From Hemerocallis citrina (lineage: Eukaryota; Streptophyta; Magnoliopsida; Asparagales; Asphodelaceae): a stretch of 64,000 nucleotides of DNA. The stretch is from positions 72,203,469 to 72,267,468 of the forward strand of contig CM030366.1 of NCBI GenBank assembly GCA_017893485.1. Reading direction: 5' to 3'. Made by a program: the position numbers and the translations under genes. A model generated the notes under the pieces. It was not told the DNA's origin, ran no database searches, and saw nothing but the letters and a program-made list of their open reading frames with translations. Positions 54,762 through 64,000 of this stretch are shown piece after piece; position 1 is the stretch's first letter; each line of letters starts with the position of its first letter.

Positions 54762-57071
54762 CATTAGTGTTTATGCACTCCAAGTAGTATTAGATGCACA
54801 AGCTAATTTGGGAAAGATATTGATGAGATAATTGAAGAAGTACCCTTAGCTAAGAAATTATTTATAGGAAGAGATTTCAATGGACATGTAGGAGAAGATA
54901 ATATGGGATATAAGAAGGTGCATTGAGGACATGGATTTTAAAATAAGAATGATGGTGAAGATGTTCTGTTAGATTTTGCAACTTCGTATGATCTTATACT
55001 AGTAAATACTAATTTTAGGCAGATGGAGGAACATTTGATAAACTTTAAAGTTGGAACAAATAAGAGCCATATTGATTTTTTTCATTACTAGAAAGGTGGA
55101 TAGCTTGACATGTATAGATTGTAAAGTTATACCGAGAGAGTGTTTAACCTCACAACATAGATTAATGATGTTGGATGTTAAGGTTGTGAATCACATGCAG
55201 GAGGAAGGAGACTAGGAACCCGAGAAACTAGAGATTTTTATAGATGAAGTCCTTAAAGGGGCGACATAAAATTGGGAAGGGAAGACAAATATAATTTGAA
55301 CTAAAATGCTACATGCATAAAAGAATTCTCAAATGAGGTACTTGGAGAACCTAAATGTAAAGGGTTGCAAACTAAAGAAATATAGTTGTGGCAAAAAGAA
55401 TTCCAAAATATTGTGAGAGAAAAAAGATCAACCTTCAAAATATGGCAAAAAGAGTATAAATGAAGAAAATTTGGAGATATATAAAACTGTTAGAAAAAAA
55501 AAGCTGTAAAATATATAAAAGAAAATGTTTATGATGATTTATACACAAAATTAAGAACAAAAGAAGGAGAAAATAATATTTATAAGTTTGCTAAACAAAG
55601 GGATAGGAAAACAAAAGATTTTTATACAATTAGGTATATTAAGAGTGAGGATTCAAGAGTCTTATTAAAATATGAGAAAATTAAGGAAATATGGTGAAAT
55701 TACTTTGAGAAGTTATTAAATGAAAATGTTGTGGGCAACCTAACTATTGAGAATTCGATGGAGAGTCGAGAGCATATATTTTTCCACAAAATTATGTCCT
55801 CCAAGGTTCGAAATACTATATGAAGGATGAATATAGGAAAAGATTTAGGACCGGATGGTACACCCATTGAAGTTTGTAAGTGTCTTGGGGATGTAGGAGT
55901 GAGTTGGCTAACAAGATTATTTAATGAGATTTTGAGGACTAAGAAGATGTCCAATGAATGGAGGAAGAGTATATTAATACATATATATATATAAATAAAG
56001 AAGATATACAAAGTTGCTCAAACTACTGAGAGATTAGATAATGAGCCATACAATAAAAATTTGGGTGAGAGTGATCGAACATAGACTGAAACTAGAAACT
56101 ACATTGTCCGAGAATCAGTTTAGACTTATATCTGGAAGGTTAACAATGGAAGCAATTTATGTACTGCGAAGACTTATGGAAAAATATATGGGGAATAAGA
56201 AAGATCTACATATGATGTTTATAGATCTAGAAACACCATATGATAAAGTCCCTAGAGACATATTATGGTGGGCGTTATATAATAAAAAGTAACTATTCAG
56301 TATATTGAGATAATTAAGGATATGTATGAAGGGGCAAAGACCACAATTAAAACAACAACATGAGCGAGCAATGATTTTCCTATTACAGTAGGTTTACACC
56401 AAGGTTCGGCTTTAATCCTCTACCTCTTTGTTTGGTTATGGATGAATTGACGCGAGAAATACAAGATGAGATACATTGGTGTATATTTTTTTTACCAATG
56501 ACGTCGTCTTAGTGGATGAAACTAGAGCATGAATCAATGCTAAATTAGAATCATGGAGAGAAACTTTGGAAGGTAGAGGCATTAGAATAAATAGAACTAA
56601 AACAAAGTATATGGAGTGTAATTTTAGTGATATTCAGAACACAAGTGAGGAAGTAGTGAAGCTTGATGGTCGACCTAAGAGATATCGTTTCCGATATTTA
56701 GGCTCGATTATACAAAGAGGTGGGGAGATTTATGAATATGTTATACATAGGATCCAAGTAGGGTGGCATAAGTGGAGAAGTGCCAGTGGTGTTTTGTATG
56801 ACAAACGTATACCTTTGAATTTGAAGGAAAATTTTTATAAGATGGCTGTTAAACCATCAATGATGTATGGAGCAGTGTTGGGTAACAAAGTAATGACGTG
56901 TCCAAAAAAATGAGTGTAGCAAAGATGAGGATGCTAAGATGGATATGTGGTAAAACTAGGATTGATAGAATTAGAAACGAGCATATACGAGACATTGTAA
57001 AGGTAGCTCCTATCCAAGATAAATAAAGAGAGAATCATCTTAGGTGGTTTGGACATGTCACACGTAGACCT
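54762..57071 (+). pseudogene. RTE endonuclease C-terminal part and reverse transcriptase, broken
   Basis: After the copia element the endonuclease resumes (LFIGRDFNGHVGEDN, where a GGDFNGHVG-type motif is expected; then NKSHIDFF). Degraded RT follows: SENQFRLISGRLTMEAIYVL (56110-56170), MMFIDLETPYDKVPRD (56214-56262), and a catalytic motif reading FTNDVVLVDET (about 56490-56520) where RTEs have FADD. The catalytic Asp pair is therefore lost. KLDGRPKRYRFRYLGSIIQR (about 56660-56720) is the conserved thumb region. Many stops and frameshifts. Confidence 0.8.
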
Positions 57072-57076
57072 AATAG

Positions 57077-58597
57077 TGTTAGGTTTCGAATGAAATCACA
57101 GATTAAATACACAGCTGAAAAATTACAAAAATATCAAAACCTAGCCATGGATCTATGCGAAAACCATAAATCGTGTTTAGAAGTTATACCTTAAAGATGG
57201 ATCTACTGTCGCCACAGTATGCCGATCACAGCATACTGTAATATTACGGTGCCTCTACGGTATCCACACAAAAAGAACGAAAAACAGCTCTCCCTCATAC
57301 CGCGGTGCTAGCTGCAGGAAGAGGATATTCCTCCTCACGATCTCTTTCTCTGTCTCACTTTCTGTGACGACTAGGATTTTTTCACGTGTCTTTTTTACAT
57401 AGATACATATGATATATATAGGTGCAGAAAACCAACCCTAAGAGAGTAATGAGGTTGCTGGGCTCACAATCTGACATGGGTCAGATTCGTGTGTATGTCT
57501 TTGAACTTTAGTCGGCCCACTTAATTTAATTAAATGTCCAACCAATGTCAGGAGTTCAAGTCTTACTTGATTCCCTAATTAAATTCATCTTATGAATTTA
57601 AATTCCAATTTTGATCCATTCTAAGTGTGTGACCATATAGGTTCCCATTACGTTGACAGTAATCCTAAAATTATATTCAAGTATTACAAACAATGAGCAG
57701 TATGTAGCAATACAACACTGCTACTCAAGTAACGAGAATGTTAATGATTTGGCATAACCTATTCGTGACCAATGTTACATGTGGTCTAGTCCATTTGTCC
57801 AGAAATCTTAATTGACCATAAGACATAGAGCGTGTTACCCCTGTATAGTTCAATATTTGGTTTCTTGATGTTCAAGTAGACTTACTAAAAATAAATGAGA
57901 TCAATATCCCATATTGACTCATTTCAGCACGGCTATGCATTTTGCAGTCTCACTTAATCAAGAGGCCCGTAGATATCGCTCTTGTTATGTAAGAGGGCCA
58001 AATCCTATCTAAGTCACTCACATCCCTCTGCATGATTTTTAGTATATCTAATAGTCGACTTTATAATCATCTTATTACAAACAACGTTTGACGGCATTAA
58101 AACAAATAACTTCTCATGTAGCGAATCGTAGTGACTTCAAGTCAAAGAACTACGTACACCATGGTTACTGTGAGAACCTCTCATGACACTCACGTAACGA
58201 TCTATGCAGCATTCTTTTGGTGGGTCAGTCCAGTACATTATTACTCTAATATGTACCCATGTGAAGACTTGATATCTCATATCCATGACCCATGAGAATG
58301 GTCATCATTCTATGCACACACTAGTCTCTGTGTACTATCATTATCCTAATTCACAATAATACTTGACTATAGATATTTAAGAACAATGTTCTGATTTTAG
58401 CCAATAGGATCTCACAATCAAGTCATGCACTTGATATCTCATGACATTGAACGTACTATTCTATGGATTTCATTATGTTCTTTTAATTCACAATAAATAA
58501 CACAATAAATAAAATGCCTAAATATGAAATAAATGTCATGATACAATGTAAACTAGTAATGGCAATACACAACTGACTTCTATGGCATACACCAACA
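57077..58597 (-). mobile_element. Inverted solo LTR in the RTE (1.52 kb), same family as 24423-27525
   Basis: On the plus strand it starts TGTTAGGTTTCG and ends GGCATACACCAACA, with a perfect TSD AATAG (57072-57076, 58598-58602). Reversed, it aligns with 24423-27525: TTGGTGTATGCC, TTTACATTGTATCATGA, GATATCAAGTGCATGACTTG, then TGCCGATCACAG-type and GAAACCTAACA ends. Two independent copies in opposite orientation with different TSDs confirm that this is a real LTR family. Confidence 0.88.
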
Positions 58598-58602
58598 AAT
58601 AG

Positions 58603-58810
58603 TGCCCCCGTTAGAAAGAGTGACTTATTAAGTATTAAGGGTAGAGTTAGGGGTAGCAGAAGATCTAAACTTACTTGGATGGAACTTGTGATAAAAGATA
58701 TGATAGCTTGTTGCCTTATAGAAAATATTGCGCTGAACCGAACAGAATGGAAAACCAGATTCATGTAGCCGACCCCAATTATTTAGGAAAAAGGTTTGTT
58801 GTTGTTGTAA
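58603..58810 (+). pseudogene. RTE 3' coding end
   Basis: Reading continues right of the inverted solo LTR: a KGRVRGSRRSKLTWMELVIK-like stretch (with one frame change), then IALNRTEWKTRF and a GLLLL-type end, typical of the plant RTE C-terminus. The element stops at GTTGTTGTTGTAA, next to the right-hand TSD. Confidence 0.75.
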
Positions 58811-58822
58811 AGATATCTACTG

Positions 58823-60128
58823 ATATATCTAAACAAAATTATCTAACTATAATATGACTAATATAGATATAGAATTCTATATCTTCTTACTCAAATAATG
58901 AAAATACTGACTAATTAGGTTTCAATTTTCATCTGTGTGGTCTAACAAACAGAGATGACTATAAAATTTCGAGGGTAACTATAAGAATTACTAATATCAA
59001 CAATTGAGCATTCATGTTCAATTTTGTTGCATGTAAGTTATCAAACAATAAGTATAATTACTCCATTCAAATTTAATGAATAACAATTGTATCATTGTAA
59101 TCTGAAAATTTTGAAGACCATAATAGCAATCACGACCATCACTCAATACATGTTGTCACTCTGGTCTACATAATCTATCAATCTCTTCACTTTGACCAAC
59201 TCAACAAAACTTCAAGCATTTCCCATTAGCTCTCACTCCCAAAACTGCAAACCCATCAAATCAAAGCACCGAAGAAACCACATCTCATTGGCGCATTCCA
59301 ATAAACACCCTCCACGAAACACAAATTCTATAGAGGAATATCATCAAACACATTCTATTATCTCTCTCTCTCAGTCACTATCTCAACTCTCGTCAACTAA
59401 TCCTCCATTTCTCCAATGCCATCACCAATCTCAAAGCAGCAGCATTCCACCATCTCAATCCCTAACCCTAACCCGCGCCCACCCGCTGCCCTGGCCATGC
59501 CACTGCCTCTTCCACCATTGCCCTCATCCTCTCCTCCTTCACCTGACTCTCCTTATCTCCTCCTCAAACTCCTTCACCCTCCAATCCCGCAAAATCACCG
59601 CCATTTCCTCCATTATACTGCCTCCGTCAAAGTCGCCGCCTCCTCTGTCATCATACCCCCCTCATTCCTCCATGTCATCTCGGCATCACCGACTTCTCCC
59701 ACCTCTGGCCCAACTGCAGCCACTTCCTCCACCTCTAGTACTTCCCCTCCAAAATGCGGCCATGGCTCGACAAACCCCTCCCCTCCTAAAGTGAGATGGA
59801 TCTGTGAAAGCGACGGTGTGGTGCGGCGTGTGTGCAGAGGCAGCGTGTGGTGTGGGGGAAGGAGGGTATGGAGAAGAATGGAGGATTGGGACTTTGAAAA
59901 TGGAAGGGGAAGAGATCTTGATTGGTTTTGAGGGGTTTAGGGCTTTTTTCTTTATTTTATTTTGTTTTTTTAAAGAAAATGTGAGTACTACACATGCCAA
60001 TTTAAATATGAATTCCTACATTTCCTCTTTTTTGCTCTATTTCAAAATAAAAGTAGAAGAGAGTAATAGACCATTTAGTATAATATATAGATATAATATT
60101 TATTTTTATATATTGTTAACATAAGAAT
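58823..60128. other. A/T-rich spacer around a C-rich patch with unrecognised open frames
   Basis: The first ~340 bp and last ~190 bp are A/T-rich with no gene. Between about 59390 and 59935 the plus strand is C-rich and two overlapping frames stay open (PSSSPPSPDSPYLLLKLLHP in one; LISSSNSFTLQSRKITAIS in the other). Both are Pro/Ser-rich and neither shows a family signature. A fragment of a plant gene carried by a non-autonomous element is possible; chance openness from low G is equally likely. Confidence 0.3.
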
Positions 60129-61466
60129 GTAACATCCCATATTTTTATTTTAATTAAAAATACATTTTTCAATTTTTGCGCGTACGATGCACGTGTTAAT
60201 TTTTCCATTGTTATTTTTCTTACTCTCATTTATAATTGTAGCATGCATGAGTATTTTTATTAGCCTTTCTTTAAACCCATGGACCTAAGAATGGATTCTA
60301 GCCCACTAGACTAATTAAATTAATTAATTAAAAAACAAGCCCACAAGTCAAGCCCATTAATTAAATCCAATTTTTTGTTGTGCATGGACTCACACATGAC
60401 ATGTAACAAATTTTAATACACATATTAGAATGATAGAATTTGTAATTTTTTTGTGTGTGAGTGTGTGTGCACTTGTGCACAACACGTGCACGTGTGGAAG
60501 AGAAAGAGTTGGCCAGTTGAGGAGGAGAGAGAGTTGGCCGGGAGTGGGGGTTAGGGAATTGGAAAGGTGGAGAAGTAGGAGAGTGGATAATTAAGTGGTT
60601 AATTATTAGGTAGATGAGATTACAATTTAGCCTTTCTTTTGTTCTATAAATACACACCAAGACAAAACAAATCAAGAGAGGAAAAAGAAAAAGAGTTAGA
60701 GTGTTCTTGTTGTATTGGAGGCTTTTGGGAGTACTCTTTCTATGAGGAGAAGGACTAGGAGTTGCTTGTTGGAGCTAGAAGTTGGGTTTCATCATCGTTG
60801 TTTGCTTGTTCTTCATAAGAGGTCGGTGATCTTGTGCTTTCTAAATGTAGGAAATGCATGCTAGTAATGTTAAATGAGTAGTATGGATTAAATTGATGTG
60901 ATTATGATGTACACCCTCATCTTGATTAATTGTGCCATGAAAATTGTAGAAGTAATGTTATATTCAATATATGTCTAGATACCATGATGATTAGAAAGAG
61001 GAAAGAAAGTAATACAAATTGAATTGTTGCCATAAAATGTATTAGTTTATGCATATTTGAATTGTATGTCAAAATTATAATTTTTGCATAAAAGAAATTT
61101 TTGAGATCCTCATGGACAATTAAGAGGCATGGTTGCTCTTGTTACTGAATTTTAGTTAGTATAAATGAATGCATGAATTAGTTATAATGAATACAAATCT
61201 CAATTTCAAGTTTTGAGAAAAATGCTAATTGATGTGTGAAATTGAGAGAAAAACTAATTGAAAGATAGAGATATGTTTGTAAAATAGATTTGAAATTCGT
61301 TGGCTACAGTTTTTAAATTAATCTCAGTCGGGAAAAATTTTATTTCAGTATACTAAAAGATTGGATCGATTGAATAAACGAGTTTTGTGAAAAATAACTA
61401 ATCTCAGAACAATATGAACATCACTACTTTAATGTGATTCCTAACCAATAGTAGCAATGGACTTCC

Positions 61467-61527
61467 TGGCTAGCGGGTGCACCATAGGGCGATCGATGTG
61501 CATGTCGGAGGTCTTGGGTTCGAAACT
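61467..61527 (+). promoter_or_regulatory. tRNA-like A/B boxes, first copy in the LTR
   Basis: TGGCTAGCGGG (61467-61477) followed by GGTTCGAAACT (61517-61527, matching the B box GGTTCGANNCC at all but the last base), offset 50 bp. It is followed by a T-rich stretch (CCCTTTTATTTTG). Confidence 0.45.
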
Positions 61528-61633
61528 TGTTAGACCCTTTTATTTTGATTTCGTTTAATTAAATCCAAAACCCGAGAGTCAATATTTGGGGATTTCGATA
61601 TGTCTTTATGACAGCTATGTCACATGGACTTAT

Positions 61634-61696
61634 TGGCTTACAGTGTGGGCTTTGGGTGCTCACTGTGCTTGGTCGGGGGTGCCTGGGTTTGAAACC
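61634..61696 (+). promoter_or_regulatory. tRNA-like A/B boxes, second copy in the LTR
   Basis: TGGCTTACAGT (61634-61644) followed by GGTTTGAAACC (61686-61696, one change from GGTTCGANNCC), offset 52 bp. A long T run follows at about 61714-61729 (terminator-like). The unit resembles the one 167 bp upstream, suggesting a duplicated SINE-like head. Confidence 0.45.
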
Positions 61697-62459
61697 TGAC
61701 GGCGCCATTTTGTTTTTTTTTTTTTTTTGATTTTTGTGGATTTTTAATGAGTTCTCATGCAAAGAAAATTTTAATATTCCTATAAAATGATATAGAATTT
61801 ATTAAAAATAGTTTTAGAATTTTTCATGTATATTTTGAGAAATTAAAAGTGGAAATGAGATAGAAATGAGTTGATAACATCGAAAAAGATATATCTAATA
61901 GTACGACATTTATTTGTTTTAAAAGAAGAGTAAAATATTGTTATGTGAATTGATTTTCTCTTGAAGAGATTATACACTTATTTGGTTTAGGAAATACTTG
62001 ATGTGGGATGAGATATATTATATGAGCTTAAATTTGCTAATGAGATTTAAAGTGGGTGAATTTATGTTCATGGAAAGAAATATTGTTTTGTGAATGAATA
62101 AATGAATCATGAATGATGGTAAGATAAGACATTGATTAAACTGTGAATACGTTGAAGATAAGAATACATTGAGTTTAATACATGATTATTGAAGGGTATG
62201 AGTACCCGTGGATGCTTGTACATAAAAGGTTTTAATCTAGAGTCTAATGAGACCTCGGGTACCGGCAATTTTTGAATTAAAAATTTTGAGTTATATTTTG
62301 AGATATGGCCATAAAGCTATCTCGGTATTTGTGATTAAGTCCGGTAGGGGGTAAAACAAACCCTAGGTATGATAATTTATTCATGTCTTGAACTTAAGAA
62401 CTAGGCACTAAAAGAAGATGCAGTAAAGCAAACGTAAGTGGGGCAGTTTATATAGTTCG

Positions 62460-62700
62460 GCGGTGTACTCCGGACTATAGACCCGGTCGGGCAGTGTACT
62501 CCGGGACTGAGGTTGCTTCGATGGAGACGAGCTTTTATTTTAAATCCGTGACTATGCATAGTCGGACGGATAGTTTGTCGTACTCCAGTGTATACACGTA
62601 TACCGAGGCTAAAGAGGCACTTGCGGGATGTTCGCACAACGAGGAGTCTGTTATAACAGTCGGACGGTATACTCCGGGACTGGGATCCGTACTCATGGAA
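62460..62700. repeat. LTR minisatellite, degenerate
   Basis: GGTGTACTCCGGACT, CAGTGTACTCCGGGACT and GGTATACTCCGGGACTG recur near 62462, 62491 and 62666. The zone matches in position and motif the 23780-24060 zone of the LTR at 21371 (GGTGGACTCC, GGTGGACTGCGGGACT). Confidence 0.65.
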
Positions 62701-63291
62701 TGTCTAAACCTTGCTTTTATTACTGGGTTGTTTTTGTGGCGAGGGATCGAACTCTTTAATGTGGAGTACGTAGGTGCTTGCCCTCGGACCTATATAGTAT
62801 GGGATGCATAATATCCGAACAAGTATGCATTAGTGTCATCTTAGTATAAAATATCTGCATTAGGCATTAAGGCATGGTATACACTTACATATTTAGAGTA
62901 ATCACATTTTTACATTTTATTTGCATTCAAGTTTGTGGTTTGTTAAAGTAATAAGATCGTTATATTTTTCGGCATAGAAAGGATGGCCGTGTATAAAATT
63001 TTTGTCGGTTGTAAGCAACTGACGTGCCCACAGTTTTATATGCATGAGATGGATTTTCATAAAAATATAAAGTTGATATGCTGTTGTTGATTTATTTAAA
63101 AGTTAAGGATGTTGCAATTGTATAATTTTTCATTATTGTACTTCATTTTACCTTCTGCTGTGTAAGTAATTGTAAAGAACTCTGTTGTATTATAAAAAGT
63201 TCAAATTTTCTTGCAAAATTGTACGAAGTGAAGTGTAAAGATCCTGTGAAACTTTGAATTCGATCGTATTTGGAATTTGGGGCGTTACAGA

Positions 63292-63303
63292 TGGTATCAG
63301 AGC
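63292..63303 (+). other. Primer-binding site of the right-hand gypsy element
   Basis: TGGTATCAGAGC, complementary to the initiator Met-tRNA 3' end, starts two bases after the LTR end. It fixes the orientation as plus. Confidence 0.88.
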
Positions 63304-63451
63304 CACGCTTCATAAGTAGTACAAATTTATAAGGAAAGACACCCTAGAGTGGACATTAGAGTATGAGTTTCAACTTATAGAGATTTAAATGTAAGTAACT
63401 TACGTTTGTGTTACTCTATATGATGACATTTTCTCCTCTTTTCCCTATAAG

Positions 63452-63932
63452 ATGGACAATCATCATGATCCACAGAATGAGGCACATTGGTTTGTCCCCT
63501 TCGAGGATGAAGAGGAAGAGCCAAAGGAGGACGAAGAAGAACCAGAGGAGATAGAAGAAGAATTCCCCGAGTCCAGGGAGATTACTCCACCTCCGCCTGA
63601 TTTCCCCGAAGAATCCTCAGACGAAGAACTCGTTCCAGATGACCCAAGATGATATTTTTGCTTCTCTTAGAAGAGAATTGGATGCTAAAAGGTGGATAGT
63701 AAACCACTTGGAAGTGCAACGGGCCTAAGATAAGGAGCGCATTCAAGAGCTGAGTTTTCAAGTGTGCGAACTCGAGAAGGTTCAGCATGTGAATGATCGA
63801 CACTTTGCCAAGCTGGACCACCTCACTCGTTGGGACAAGCAGGAGCGACATCAGAGATTTGAAGATATGAAGGAGGAAATCCAGGAACTACGGGAAGAGC
63901 TCAGAGCAGCCAAGAGAAACCGTAGAATCTAG
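63452..63932 (+). pseudogene. First ORF of the right-hand gypsy element: acidic leader plus coiled coil, frameshifted
   Basis: ATG 63452 gives MDNHHDPQNEAHWFVPFEDE followed by a Glu/Pro-rich acidic segment to VPDDPR (stop at 63650). A +1 shift near 63645 continues with DDIFASLRRELDAKRW, a TAG or TAA stop after HLEVQRA, then a long heptad-like coiled coil (ERIQELSFQVCELEKVQHVN; FEDMKEEIQELREELRAAKR) ending in TAG at about 63932. Total length would be about 160 residues. It sits where gag normally starts in Ty3/gypsy elements but has no capsid or knuckle motif in view. It may be a Gag N-terminus or an extra ORF ahead of gag. Confidence 0.5.
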
Positions 63933-64000
63933 GATATCTTTTGTTAAAAGGATGTAATGGATGTGATGAAACAAGTTTTTTCTTTCTGAATGTAAAAATT

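Larger units (their letters stand above)
29826..58810 (+). mobile_element. RTE-type LINE, the outermost element of a 29-kb nest
   Basis: It is flanked by a perfect 12-bp TSD, AGATATCTACTG (29814-29825 and 58811-58822). Own sequence lies in three pieces: 29826-30155, 54762-57076 and 58603-58810, about 2.85 kb in total, so it is probably 5'-truncated relative to the ~3.2-3.5 kb of plant RTEs. The 3' end is GTTGTTGTTGTAA rather than a poly-A tail, as in the RTE clade. The first break is a copia element (TSD AATAT), the second an inverted solo LTR (TSD AATAG). Reading resumes in register across both breaks. Confidence 0.88.
60129..63289 (+). mobile_element. 5' LTR of a Del/Tekay-like Ty3/gypsy element (3.16 kb)
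   Basis: It starts TGTAACATCCCATATT and ends GGAATTTGGGGCGTTACA, and is followed two bases later by a primer-binding site, so this copy is attached to internal sequence. TATAAATACACACC at about 60645 is the TATA region. Shared blocks with the LTRs at 21371 and 51042 include CCCTCGGACCTATATAGTAT, GCATTAGTGTCATC and CAACTGACGTGCCCACAG. Long LTRs with TGTAACA...TGTTACA ends are known for Del/Tekay chromoviruses; the clade cannot be confirmed without pol, which is outside the window. Confidence 0.82.

Noticed and set aside
61467..61696. True tRNA genes
   Set aside because: A and B box-like words are present, but no acceptor or anticodon stem could be drawn; reported only as tRNA/SINE-like relics.

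Overview
This window is plant nuclear DNA from a large, repeat-rich angiosperm genome. It holds plant Ty1/copia, Ty3/gypsy (Tat-like and Del/Tekay-like), L1, RTE, hAT and CACTA elements, long A/T-rich non-coding stretches, spliced introns, and primer-binding sites matching initiator Met-tRNA (TGGTATCAGAGC). I cannot name the species. Almost everything is transposable-element DNA in several stages of decay. I see no rRNA, true tRNA, CRISPR or bacterial features. The one candidate non-transposon gene is a chain of small exons on the minus strand at 19.6-20.8 kb.

Layout. 1-8810: the 3' part of a Tat-like Ty3/gypsy element on the plus strand. It has a 224-bp tandem array, an antisense spliced extra gene with its own promoter-like region, two related ~56-bp arrays, and a 3' LTR at 8222-8810. 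10313-17748: a full-length but dead L1 LINE with a 14-bp target-site duplication (TSD) and poly-A tail. 18432-18827: a hAT-like MITE. 19596-20838: the exon chain. 21371-27710: a Del/Tekay-like solo LTR containing a second solo LTR (24423-27525), which contains a third, inverted LTR (24529-26269). 27716-29593: a ~180-bp tandem repeat, a GC-rich patch and a 421-bp solo LTR.

29814-58822 is one 29-kb nest. The outer element is an RTE LINE (TSD AGATATCTACTG). It is split by a Ty1/copia element (30156-54756, TSD AATAT) and by an inverted solo LTR (57077-58597, TSD AATAG). The copia element is itself interrupted by a CACTA element (33454-37254, TSD TAT), a hAT pair in which one hAT landed on the terminus of the other (39457-44050 and 40528-44046), a third hAT with a nearly open transposase gene (45731-49246), and a 3.4-kb solo LTR (51042-54472, TSD CAGAG). 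The copia leader is also rearranged, with an inverted LTR-leader segment and an extra related LTR. 60129-64000 is the 5' LTR, primer-binding site and first ORF of a Del/Tekay-like element that runs off the window.

The boundaries rest on matching TSDs and termini read from the sequence, so the order of insertion can be worked out. Most nonsense codons in these elements can be explained by C-to-T or G-to-A transitions (CAG to TAG, TGG to TAG or TGA, CGA to TGA), as expected for long-methylated, silenced DNA. Family names come from recognised protein motifs and termini, not from database searches.
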